Source: Flavobacteriales bacterium
GTDB taxonomy: Bacteria; Bacteroidota; Bacteroidia; Flavobacteriales_D; Sanyastnellaceae
Direction: 5' to 3'
DNA length: 64,000 nt
NCBI GenBank assembly: GCA_029242765.1
Contig: JAQWTJ010000038.1
Coordinates: forward strand, 62,001 to 126,000
A program made the translations under genes and the position numbers. The notes under the pieces are model-generated. The model saw only the letters and a program-made list of their open reading frames with translations. It did no database searches and was not told where the DNA came from. This document shows, piece by piece, positions 39,501 through 47,763 of the stretch (within the stretch, counting starts at the first letter, position 1; the number at the start of each line of letters is the position of its first letter).

Positions 39501-40805
39501 ATGCGTGTTTTAGTACTTGGATCTGGGGGGCGTGAGCACGCGATGGCTTGGAAGCTGTCGCAGAGCTCGTTGTTGGACAAGATGTTTATTGCTCCGGGCA
39601 ATGCCGGGACGGCGGCCTTTGGCGAGAATGTGGATTTGGACATCATGAACTTCCGCGCATTGGCGGATTTCTGTGTAAAAGAACAGGTCGACATGCTGAT
39701 CGTTGGCCCCGAGGCTCCGCTGGCAGCGGGGCTTGTGGACTATTTTAAGGCGGACGCTTCACTGGAAAAAATGGCCATCGTCGGCCCAAACAAGGAGGCG
39801 GCTCAACTTGAAAGCAGCAAGCGCTTTTCGAAAGAATTCATGGAGCGTCACCGCATTCCAACGGCCAAATACGTCAGTTTTTCTAAGGGTGAGATCCGCG
39901 CTGCTCAGGCCCACCTCGAGACATTGAGTGCACCCTATGTTATTAAAGCCAGCGGATTGGCTGCTGGGAAGGGGGTGATTATCACCGAGAGTTTGGCTGA
40001 GGCAAAAAAGGCCGTCAGCGATATGCTCAAGGGCGATTCTTTCGGTGGTGCAGGCAAAGAGGTGGTCATTGAGCAATTTTTGTCGGGGGTCGAAGTGAGT
40101 ATGTTCATTTTGACCGACGGAAACTCATGGCGGATGCTGCCGTCCGCGATGGACTACAAGCGCATCGGCGACGATGACACCGGCTCCAACACGGGTGGTA
40201 TGGGGGCGATCAGCCCGGTTCCTCATTTGACGGTGGAGTTTATGGAAAAGGTCAAGAATCAAGTGATTATCCCAACCATTCGCGGTTTGGAACGCGACGG
40301 CATTGACTACTGCGGTTTTATTTTCTTCGGCCTGATGAAGGTGGCGGGCGACCCGTATGTAATCGAGTACAATGTTCGCATGGGCGACCCGGAAACCCAG
40401 GTGGTGTTGGCGCTGTTGGAGTCGGACTTGCTCCACTTGTTTGACGGGCTGACCTCAGGATTGCTGAGCGAGATGCATGTGGCCGTTAGTGATGAAGCAG
40501 CAGTGGGCGTGGTATTGGCTTCAGAGGGCTACCCTGGTGCATATGAAAAAGGGGTGACGTTTGATGCGCCATCACTTGAAGAGATTGGCGATGAAGCCAT
40601 CCTGTTTCACGCAGGGACGAAGATGAAGGAGGGGGACTTGGACGGCTCTGTGGTCACCTCAGGCGGTCGCGTTGCCGCGTGTGTGGGGCTTGGAACCGAT
40701 TTGGAAAAAGCGGTCGAACAGGCCTACGCGCTGGCGGACAAAGTTGAGTTTTCGGGCAAGACGCTCCGCTCGGACATTGGAAGGTTGGCCGTTCCGGTCA
40801 AATAA
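39501..40805 (+). CDS. purD: Phosphoribosylamine--glycine ligase
   Basis: MRVLVLGSGGREHAMAWKLSQS; VIKASGLAAGKGVIITES; NVRMGDPETQVVL. Confidence 0.97.
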   Translation: MRVLVLGSGGREHAMAWKLSQSSLLDKMFIAPGNAGTAAFGENVDLDIMNFRALADFCVKEQVDMLIVGPEAPLAAGLVDYFKADASLEKMAIVGPNKEAAQLESSKRFSKEFMERHRIPTAKYVSFSKGEIRAAQAHLETLSAPYVIKASGLAAGKGVIITESLAEAKKAVSDMLKGDSFGGAGKEVVIEQFLSGVEVSMFILTDGNSWRMLPSAMDYKRIGDDDTGSNTGGMGAISPVPHLTVEFMEKVKNQVIIPTIRGLERDGIDYCGFIFFGLMKVAGDPYVIEYNVRMGDPETQVVLALLESDLLHLFDGLTSGLLSEMHVAVSDEAAVGVVLASEGYPGAYEKGVTFDAPSLEEIGDEAILFHAGTKMKEGDLDGSVVTSGGRVAACVGLGTDLEKAVEQAYALADKVEFSGKTLRSDIGRLAVPVK

Positions 40806-40841
40806 TGCAGCCCAGAAAATTGAATTGGGGCGGGGGAGTGC

Positions 40842-41018
40842 TCAGGCGGTCTCCTTGTCGCGCTTCATCGTGCGCAGCCAAACGACCAAACTAACCAGCG
40901 CAAGCACGACAACAGCAACATTGAACGGAGCGCTCATTGGCACCAAGATGAGTTCAAACGTCTCCTCCATAAACTTCCCAATGGGGTTGATAATTTCCTG
41001 CAGATTCATGACCTTCAT
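40842..41018 (-). CDS. 58-aa single-TM small membrane protein (DUF6341-like by context)
   Basis: Manual translation MKVMNLQEIINPIGKFMEETFELILVPMSAPFNVAVVVLALVSLVVWLRTMKRDKETA*; below the ORF-track size cut-off; exact TAnnTTTG upstream; sits between purD and a DUF6427-like gene. Confidence 0.75.
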   Translation of the reverse strand: MKVMNLQEIINPIGKFMEETFELILVPMSAPFNVAVVVLALVSLVVWLRTMKRDKETA

Positions 41019-41032
41019 CGATTAATCGACTG

Positions 41033-41040
41033 CAAAAATA
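41033..41040 (-). promoter_or_regulatory. Candidate -7 box TATTTTTG for the 58-aa ORF
   Basis: Exact TAnnTTTG on the minus strand, 14 nt upstream of the ATG at 41018. Confidence 0.5.
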
Positions 41041-41053
41041 GGAAGAACAGCGG

Positions 41054-41959
41054 ATGTTAAGGACACTTGAATCGAATCAACCTGTGGCGTGGTTGTTTGT
41101 GCCGCTGAGTTCAGCGCTTGCACTGGCTGTCTGGGCTGAAGTTGTAGGCAATTTTCCTTGGTCAAAAATTATCCCTTCGTGGCTGATTTTAATAGCTGCT
41201 GCGCGCGTGATTCACAGGACGCATTTTGCCTCGGGCATGACGGAACAACCGACCGCCTTGCCTTCGTTCACGGCGGCACTGGTCGGCACCGTCTTGCTGA
41301 CTATGGAGGCGGATGTTGTTATGTTTTTAGGGCTTTTGTCGGCAGCATTTTCGATGCGCTTGGGGTTGATTGCCGGCGCGGCCACGCGCGGCCAAACGGG
41401 TTGGATGTTCGCCTCTGCATTTATGGCGGGCACTGCGGCCCTCTTTGACATCGGCTTCATATGGGGTTTGCCCGGATTGCTTTTAGGGATAGCGCTGATG
41501 GCGCGCCTTCGTCCGCCGGTGGTCATGGCGTGGATTGCTGGGGGGCTGGCCCCTTTCTGGGTTGCCGGAGCATTGTGGTGGCTTGAAAAGGGCGCAGGGG
41601 CAAGCCCCATGCTGGTGCATTCTTCCCAAAATCTTCCTGCTTATTATTTCAATGGACCCGTTTTTGTGGCCCTGGTATGGGCAGGATTTGGACTTCTTCT
41701 GCGTTTCAAAAACAGATTTCATTTGACGGCTGTTTCTCGGCGAGCGCAAATGCTTACGACGGTGTGGACGGTGGTCACATTTTCGGGCGCGGCCTTTGCT
41801 GAGCAGGGCGCGGCCGTGGCTTTTTGGTTCGTCTTGTTTGCAGCATGGAACATCCCGTCGGCGGTCCCTAGATCGCGGTTTTGGGGCCCGGCCATGGTTT
41901 ACGCTCAAATTGTATTAACCATTCTTGCAACCTTGCTTCCCGTCCTTGCGTACGCGTGA
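41054..41959 (+). CDS. DUF6427-like polytopic membrane protein
   Basis: Multi-TM protein; position next to purD. Confidence 0.6.
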   Translation: MLRTLESNQPVAWLFVPLSSALALAVWAEVVGNFPWSKIIPSWLILIAAARVIHRTHFASGMTEQPTALPSFTAALVGTVLLTMEADVVMFLGLLSAAFSMRLGLIAGAATRGQTGWMFASAFMAGTAALFDIGFIWGLPGLLLGIALMARLRPPVVMAWIAGGLAPFWVAGALWWLEKGAGASPMLVHSSQNLPAYYFNGPVFVALVWAGFGLLLRFKNRFHLTAVSRRAQMLTTVWTVVTFSGAAFAEQGAAVAFWFVLFAAWNIPSAVPRSRFWGPAMVYAQIVLTILATLLPVLAYA

Positions 41960-41961
41960 GC

Positions 41962-44511
41962 ATGTTTCATATCCGCCCTCGTTCTGCTTCCTTCTTAGCT
42001 CTCGCCCTTGCTTGGGGCTTGGCATTTTCTCCCGAATCAAGTTCTGCCCAAGACCTCGGCTCGTGGTATGCTTCAATCGACGGTGCGCTGATCTTTTCAA
42101 GCAATTCAGGATTGTGGAATGATGCAGCAACCTGGGACTGTGCTTGCATTCCCTTGGCTGAGGACTTGGTGGTGGTGTTGCCGGGCCACGCCGTGCAAAT
42201 CGCCTCCGGCGCCTCTGCTGCTGCTGCCGGTCTATCTGTGGTGGAAGGCGGTGCAATTTCACTTGAGGGTCATCTGAGCGTCACAGGCGATGTGATCGTT
42301 GGTGGCGAGGCTGTTGCATCAGGCGAAGCCGTATTGACTTTTTCAGGGGATAGCCCCCACATGCTCAGCGGCGGTTCTTGGCAGAGTCTCAATCTCGAAG
42401 GCGAGGTGACCGTGGCTTCAGCGGTACAGGTCGCAGGTCACATCGAGCCGGGGACGGCAATTTTACACACGGGGGATTCACTCACATTATTGAACAATGC
42501 CGGCTTCGGTCCAATCCGAGGCCAAGTCAACGGTGCGGTCACGCGCTTATTTTCTGTTGTCAAGACCTCGACTCATACCCAGCAAACGGGCCTCGGCCTC
42601 GCCTCAGTTGCAGGTGTAGAGCTCTTGAACCAGCTCCCAGACGTCTCGCTTCGCAATTGGGTGGAGGCGGCCACGGGCTACGTGCTCTTGCAGCCTGAGG
42701 ACACGATTGCTGGACCTTTGGGCTTGATGTTCTCGGCCGACACCGGCACGTATGCGCTGGAAATCCAAGGCGATGTGCAGCCCAGTTTCTCGTACAGCGT
42801 CACCTACACGGAAGGCTTCTGGTCGGGCTTTCATCATGTGGCCAACCCCTTGACGGCCACCATCGATTGGAACAGCCCAGCTGTCCAACGCGGCCCAGTC
42901 GCGGCGGCCACCTATGCTTGGTCTGACGAGCACAGCACCTACATGGCGCAAGTGGGCGGCTATGGTTTGTTTGGCCACAAAGGCCACTTCGCTCCGGGGG
43001 CTCCGTTTTGGGTGACAGCTTCTGAGCCGGGCACCATTGAATTCGGCGTGGAAGCCGCCATCACTCCAGGAACTAACCCTGCATCTGACCCAGCGACCGA
43101 TGCTGCGGCCATCATGGGCCTGCAGATCGCCTCAGAGACGGCCACCGAACAAACCCTTGTGGTGATGGGCGCCGGCAGTGACATCTTTGATAGCGAGGAG
43201 GACGCGGTGCTTAACGCGCTGTTTCGAGGCAAGAACTACTTGGATTTGTACACCCTGACCAGCGACAGTGTCGAGACCATGGTGAACTTGATGGACGGCG
43301 CACCGGGAACGGTCGTACCCCTTTGGGTCAAGTCTTCCGAGGGCACCGCGCTCACGTTGACTTTGCCGGTCTTTGCTGCCGATCGCTGCATATTGATTGA
43401 GGACTTGGTCACCGGTCAAACTTTTGCTGCTGCGGATGATTTATCCTACGATTTTGTGTCGATGGCCTCAAGCGACACGCATCGTTTCAACTTGCATTTG
43501 GGTGCTGAAGTGTCGGCCACCATCCAGAGCACCTCCTGTTTAGCAGCTGCCGATGGCTCGCTCGTAGGCTCGCTCGTGGGCTCCAGCTCAGCAAGCTCTT
43601 GGGGTTTGATAGACGGCGTGGGCGAGAGTTTTGCGCCCGACAGCATCGCCGAAATTTCGGGCGAAGTGCTCGCCTACTACAGCGGCTTGTCAGCCAGCAA
43701 TTACGCCTTGACGGTCGACCTAGCCGCAGGATGCCCTGTGTTGGCTTTAGAAGTTGACCTTGCATCGAGCGGCACACCGATTGCGGTCGAAACTGCGATT
43801 GACCACATCGGCTGCAACGACGCAACGGGCGGCGCCGAACTTTCCATTGAGGGCGCAGGGGTTCCTTTTGACGTATCGTGGTCCCACGGTGCAACCGGCA
43901 CGTTGTTGAGCGTCGAACAAGGCGGTATATATAGCGCCATTGTCACGGACGCCGTCGGCTGCAGCGAGTTGGTAGAAATCGAAATATTTCAAGCGCCGCC
44001 AGTAGAAGCAGTCATTTACTTGGACACGGCCGTTGTCACGCTGTCTGGCGGAGAGGTTGACGTCCTCTTCGGCAACGCCACCTCGGGCGCGACAGATTAC
44101 CATTGGGATTTCGGAGACGGAAACACGTCGACAGACCCGATCCCCTTGCACACCTATACAGCCGCCGACTATTACGTTGTGGCGCTCAACGCGTGGAATG
44201 ACTTGTGTGCGGATACGTACCAAGCCGTGTTGACAGTGCAAGTGGGCAGTGCGGTTGATGATTTATCCACGATAGAAAATGCCCACCGCATCGCTGAACT
44301 CACGCGTGGATCGGGCCTATGGATGGTGCACCACCCGGTTGCCGATATGGCTTTGGAGTTGTACGATTTAACGGGTCGTTTGATGAACCGTTGGACGCTG
44401 CCTGCAGGTCAGGTGTTGAACCTTCGTGACAATCAAATGCCGCGAGTAGCCTTGTTGCGCGCGGTGGAAACCGGCTCGGGAAAAGCGCTCACGTGGAAAT
44501 TGGCCCACTGA
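41962..44511 (+). CDS. Large secreted protein with SprB-like repeats, PKD domain and sorting-type C-terminus
   Basis: Signal peptide SFLALALAWGLAFSPESSSAQ; SprB-like GCNDATGGAELSIEGAGVPFDVSWSHGATGTLLSVEQGGIYSAIVTDAVGCSE; PKD YHWDFGDGNTSTD; C-terminal LELYDLTGRLMNRWTL. Confidence 0.82.
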   Translation: MFHIRPRSASFLALALAWGLAFSPESSSAQDLGSWYASIDGALIFSSNSGLWNDAATWDCACIPLAEDLVVVLPGHAVQIASGASAAAAGLSVVEGGAISLEGHLSVTGDVIVGGEAVASGEAVLTFSGDSPHMLSGGSWQSLNLEGEVTVASAVQVAGHIEPGTAILHTGDSLTLLNNAGFGPIRGQVNGAVTRLFSVVKTSTHTQQTGLGLASVAGVELLNQLPDVSLRNWVEAATGYVLLQPEDTIAGPLGLMFSADTGTYALEIQGDVQPSFSYSVTYTEGFWSGFHHVANPLTATIDWNSPAVQRGPVAAATYAWSDEHSTYMAQVGGYGLFGHKGHFAPGAPFWVTASEPGTIEFGVEAAITPGTNPASDPATDAAAIMGLQIASETATEQTLVVMGAGSDIFDSEEDAVLNALFRGKNYLDLYTLTSDSVETMVNLMDGAPGTVVPLWVKSSEGTALTLTLPVFAADRCILIEDLVTGQTFAAADDLSYDFVSMASSDTHRFNLHLGAEVSATIQSTSCLAAADGSLVGSLVGSSSASSWGLIDGVGESFAPDSIAEISGEVLAYYSGLSASNYALTVDLAAGCPVLALEVDLASSGTPIAVETAIDHIGCNDATGGAELSIEGAGVPFDVSWSHGATGTLLSVEQGGIYSAIVTDAVGCSELVEIEIFQAPPVEAVIYLDTAVVTLSGGEVDVLFGNATSGATDYHWDFGDGNTSTDPIPLHTYTAADYYVVALNAWNDLCADTYQAVLTVQVGSAVDDLSTIENAHRIAELTRGSGLWMVHHPVADMALELYDLTGRLMNRWTLPAGQVLNLRDNQMPRVALLRAVETGSGKALTWKLAH
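43555..43578. repeat. 12-bp tandem duplication (GGCTCGCTCGTA/G x2) encoding GSLVGSLV
   Basis: Read directly from sequence. Confidence 0.8.
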
Positions 44512-44547
44512 CGAAATTCTGAAGGAATTGATGGCGACCTTTGCCGG

Positions 44548-45237
44548 GTGAAAGTAGGCGTCATCACCTTCCCCGGGTCCAACTGTGACCACGACATGGA
44601 ATACGCTCTCGGCACGGAACTCGGATTCCATGTTGAGCGGCTCTGGCATAAAGAACGAGACCTGAAAGGGGCCGATTTGGTCATCTTGCCGGGAGGATTC
44701 AGTTATGGAGATTATCTGCGAAGCGGTGCGATAGCGCGCTTTTCGCCCATTATGGAAGAGGTGGTTGCGCACGCGGGCCGCGGCGGTCTGGTGCTGGGTG
44801 TTTGCAACGGATTTCAAGTCTTGTGCGAGGCGGGTTTGCTGCCCGGAACGCTCGGACACAACGATCAGCGGCGCTTTGTTTGCCGCAACGTGCTGCTTCA
44901 GCCCGTGTCGCGCAAAGCGATTATGACGGCCGACCTCGACCCGGCGCGTCCTTTGTGCATCCCCGTCGCCCACGGCGAGGGCAATTATTTCATTGATGAA
45001 GACGGCCTTGACGAGCTGCACGACGGCGATCAAATCCTGTTCCGTTACTGTGGCCCTGAAGGTGAACTCTCCGACGAATTCAACCCGAACGGCTCCCTTG
45101 AGGACATCGCCGGCGTGTGCAACAACGCGGGCAACGTCTTCGGTATGATGCCCCACCCGGAGCGCGCTGCCAGTGAGACACTAGGAAACACAGATGGTCG
45201 TTCTATGCTCACTGCATTGGCCGGAATTACGGCCTGA
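44548..45237 (+). CDS. purQ: Phosphoribosylformylglycinamidine synthase, glutaminase subunit
   Basis: VGVITFPGSNCDHDMEYAL; VILPGGFSYGDYLRSGAIA; VLGVCNGFQVLCEAGLLPG; MMPHPERA; GTG start. Confidence 0.96.
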   Translation: MKVGVITFPGSNCDHDMEYALGTELGFHVERLWHKERDLKGADLVILPGGFSYGDYLRSGAIARFSPIMEEVVAHAGRGGLVLGVCNGFQVLCEAGLLPGTLGHNDQRRFVCRNVLLQPVSRKAIMTADLDPARPLCIPVAHGEGNYFIDEDGLDELHDGDQILFRYCGPEGELSDEFNPNGSLEDIAGVCNNAGNVFGMMPHPERAASETLGNTDGRSMLTALAGITA

Positions 45238-45256
45238 AGCGGGAGATGAACAGGCC

Positions 45257-47212
45257 ATGAGCGACGCAGAGCACACGAATCCCACCTCCTTCGAGGCTGG
45301 ACCCAATCTTCGAAAGATCGAAGTGCCGGAAGATTTGCGTCAAGCTTTTAAGGTCGAGCAGCTGCCCACTGTTTGTGACGAACTCAGGCAATTCATCATC
45401 GATGTCGTCTCTGAAAAGGGCGGCCATTTCGGCGCGTCCTTAGGCGTTGTTGAGTTGACTGTGGCGCTGCACTATGTCTTCAATACGCCTGACGACCCCA
45501 TCGTTTGGGATGTTGGACACCAAGCCTACGGCCATAAAATTTTGACGGGTCGCCGCGACAGGTTTCATACCAACCGCATCCACGGCGGCATCAGCGGATT
45601 CCCCAACCGAAGTGAAAGCGAGCACGATGCTTTCGGCGTGGGGCACAGTTCCACGAGCATCTCTGCTGCCCTGGGGATGGCCGTTGCTTCGAAGCTAAAA
45701 GGGGAGAAGTCGCAGGCTATTGCGGTGATAGGTGACGGTGCAATGACGGGCGGATTGGCCTTTGAAGGGCTGAATCAAGGGGGTATTCTAGACACGAATT
45801 TGCTGGTTGTCCTCAACGACAACTGCATGTCCATTGACCCCAATGTCGGGGCACTCAAGGAATATTTAACGGACATCACCACTTCGCCGACCTACAATAA
45901 GGTGAAGGACGAGGTGTGGCATCTGCTGGGCAAGATTTCCAAGTTTGGCCCCAATGCGCAGGCGATTGCCACCAAGGTGGCCGACGCTGTGAAGGGCTCG
46001 CTGCTGAGCCAGAGCAATCTGTTTGAGGCCTTGAATTTTCGCTATTTCGGGCCGGTGGACGGTCATGATGTGGTTTTTCTTGAGCAGGTGTTGCGCGATT
46101 TGAAGGATATTCCCGGGCCTAAAATTCTGCATTGCGTCACGAAAAAGGGCAAGGGTTACGCTCCGGCCGAGGCGGGGTCACCAACCCAGTGGCACGCACC
46201 GGGGCTCTTCAACAAGGACACCGGCGAGCTCATCAAGGTCGGCCGTAAGGATGCGCACCCGCCCAAGTTCCAAGACGTATTCGGCGAGACGCTGGTGGAA
46301 CTCGCCGAGGGGGACGATAGAATAGTCGGCGTCACGCCCGCTATGCCCACGGGCTGTTCGATGAAAATTATGATGGAGGCGATGCCTGATCGCGCCTTCG
46401 ATGTGGGCATCGCTGAGCAGCACGCGGTCACTTTTTCTGCGGGCATGGCGACTCGCGGTTTGGTTCCGTTTTGCAATATCTACAGCTCATTTATGCAACG
46501 GGCCTATGACCAATTGATCCACGATGTCGCCCTGCAAAACCTCCATGTGGTGTTTTGCTTGGACCGCGGTGGGCTTGTCGGGGCGGACGGGGCAACGCAC
46601 CATGGTGCGTACGATTTGGCCTTTATGCGCTGCATTCCGAACATGACGGTGTGCTCGCCGATGGATGAGGAGCAGTTGCGCAATTTGATGTTTACTGGTG
46701 TTTCAGGTCAATCGGGCCCCTTCACCATTCGTTATCCTCGTGGGCAAGGGGTGATGACCGATTGGCGTCGGCCCCTGAAGAAGATTAAGGTGGGCACAGG
46801 TCGCCGTGTATGTGCTGGAGACGACGTGGCCATCTTAACCATCGGACCCGTGGGCCACACGGCCGCCAAGGCGGTTGAACAACTGGCCGATGCGGGTGTT
46901 TCAGCAGCCTTGTACGATCTCCGCTTTGTCAAGCCCCTTGATGAGACGCTCTTGCACGAGGTGTTCGGTAAATTTGACAAGGTGGTTACTGTTGAGGACG
47001 GATGCATGCAAGGTGGAATGGGCAGCGCTGTGCTGGAATTTATGGCAGCCCAAGGCTATGCTGCGCAGGTGTGCATTTTAGGCATCCCTGACCAATTCAT
47101 TGAGCACGGAACCCAAGCTGATCTCTATGCCGAGTGCGGCTTCGCCCTTGTCGACATTGTGGAGGCTGTACAGAAACTATGTGGGGGCCGCAAGGCTATT
47201 AAAGCGGGCTGA
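45257..47212 (+). CDS. dxs: 1-deoxy-D-xylulose-5-phosphate synthase
   Basis: GGHFGASLGVVELTVALHYVFNTPDDPIVWDVGHQAYGHKILTGRRD; VIGDGAMTGGLAFEGLN; AHHGAYD-like THHGAYDLAFMRCIPNMTV. Confidence 0.97.
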   Translation: MSDAEHTNPTSFEAGPNLRKIEVPEDLRQAFKVEQLPTVCDELRQFIIDVVSEKGGHFGASLGVVELTVALHYVFNTPDDPIVWDVGHQAYGHKILTGRRDRFHTNRIHGGISGFPNRSESEHDAFGVGHSSTSISAALGMAVASKLKGEKSQAIAVIGDGAMTGGLAFEGLNQGGILDTNLLVVLNDNCMSIDPNVGALKEYLTDITTSPTYNKVKDEVWHLLGKISKFGPNAQAIATKVADAVKGSLLSQSNLFEALNFRYFGPVDGHDVVFLEQVLRDLKDIPGPKILHCVTKKGKGYAPAEAGSPTQWHAPGLFNKDTGELIKVGRKDAHPPKFQDVFGETLVELAEGDDRIVGVTPAMPTGCSMKIMMEAMPDRAFDVGIAEQHAVTFSAGMATRGLVPFCNIYSSFMQRAYDQLIHDVALQNLHVVFCLDRGGLVGADGATHHGAYDLAFMRCIPNMTVCSPMDEEQLRNLMFTGVSGQSGPFTIRYPRGQGVMTDWRRPLKKIKVGTGRRVCAGDDVAILTIGPVGHTAAKAVEQLADAGVSAALYDLRFVKPLDETLLHEVFGKFDKVVTVEDGCMQGGMGSAVLEFMAAQGYAAQVCILGIPDQFIEHGTQADLYAECGFALVDIVEAVQKLCGGRKAIKAG

Positions 47213-47226
47213 TTCCCGCAAATAAG

Positions 47227-47733
47227 ATGGACGAGCTGATCAATCGTGTGGAACAAAGTGGGCTGGTGCAGCTGGATTTGTCGCGCCTTGCTGCAGCCAT
47301 CCCGCAGGCTGACTTGGACCTTGCGCCGGTGTTGTGGCAAGGGCTTGCACTTCGGGAAAAGGAATACCGGGCCTGGCTCAAAGAACTGGACCTCGCGTCC
47401 TTTGATGGCTGCGCTGTCGCGCTGCACTGCTCGGCCGAGGCCACCATCCCCGCGTGGGCCTGGATGCTCGCTACCGCCGCGCTCTCACCGGTCGCCCACT
47501 CCGTGCACGGCTGTGCACCTCAAGATCTGGGTGGCCTGCTTCTGCTGAGCATCGTCGAAAAGCTCGATCTCGAAATCTATCGCGATGCCCGGGTGGTCGT
47601 CAAGGGCTGCGGCCCTCACACCGGCCCCGCACCTCTGATGCGCCTGATTGAGCGCCTGCGCCCCGTTGTGAAGTCCTTGATGTTTGGGGAGCCTTGCAGC
47701 ACCGTCCCGATTTACAAGCGCCCCCGCAGCTGA
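47227..47733 (+). CDS. DUF2480 family protein
   Basis: MDELINRVEQSGLVQLDLSRL...LWQGLALREKEYRAWLKELD...YRDARVVVKGCG. Confidence 0.7.
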   Translation: MDELINRVEQSGLVQLDLSRLAAAIPQADLDLAPVLWQGLALREKEYRAWLKELDLASFDGCAVALHCSAEATIPAWAWMLATAALSPVAHSVHGCAPQDLGGLLLLSIVEKLDLEIYRDARVVVKGCGPHTGPAPLMRLIERLRPVVKSLMFGEPCSTVPIYKRPRS

Positions 47734-47763
47734 GAGCGTCAACCCTCGATGTACCTTGGGACC

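Noticed and set aside
39401-39694. N-terminal extension of the GT2 ORF into purD
   Set aside because: It overlaps the purD N-terminus; GT2 homology starts right after a GTG at 39400.
44368-45156. 262-aa minus-strand ORF antisense to purQ
   Set aside because: PurQ motifs are clear on the plus strand; no start context or motif on the antisense ORF.
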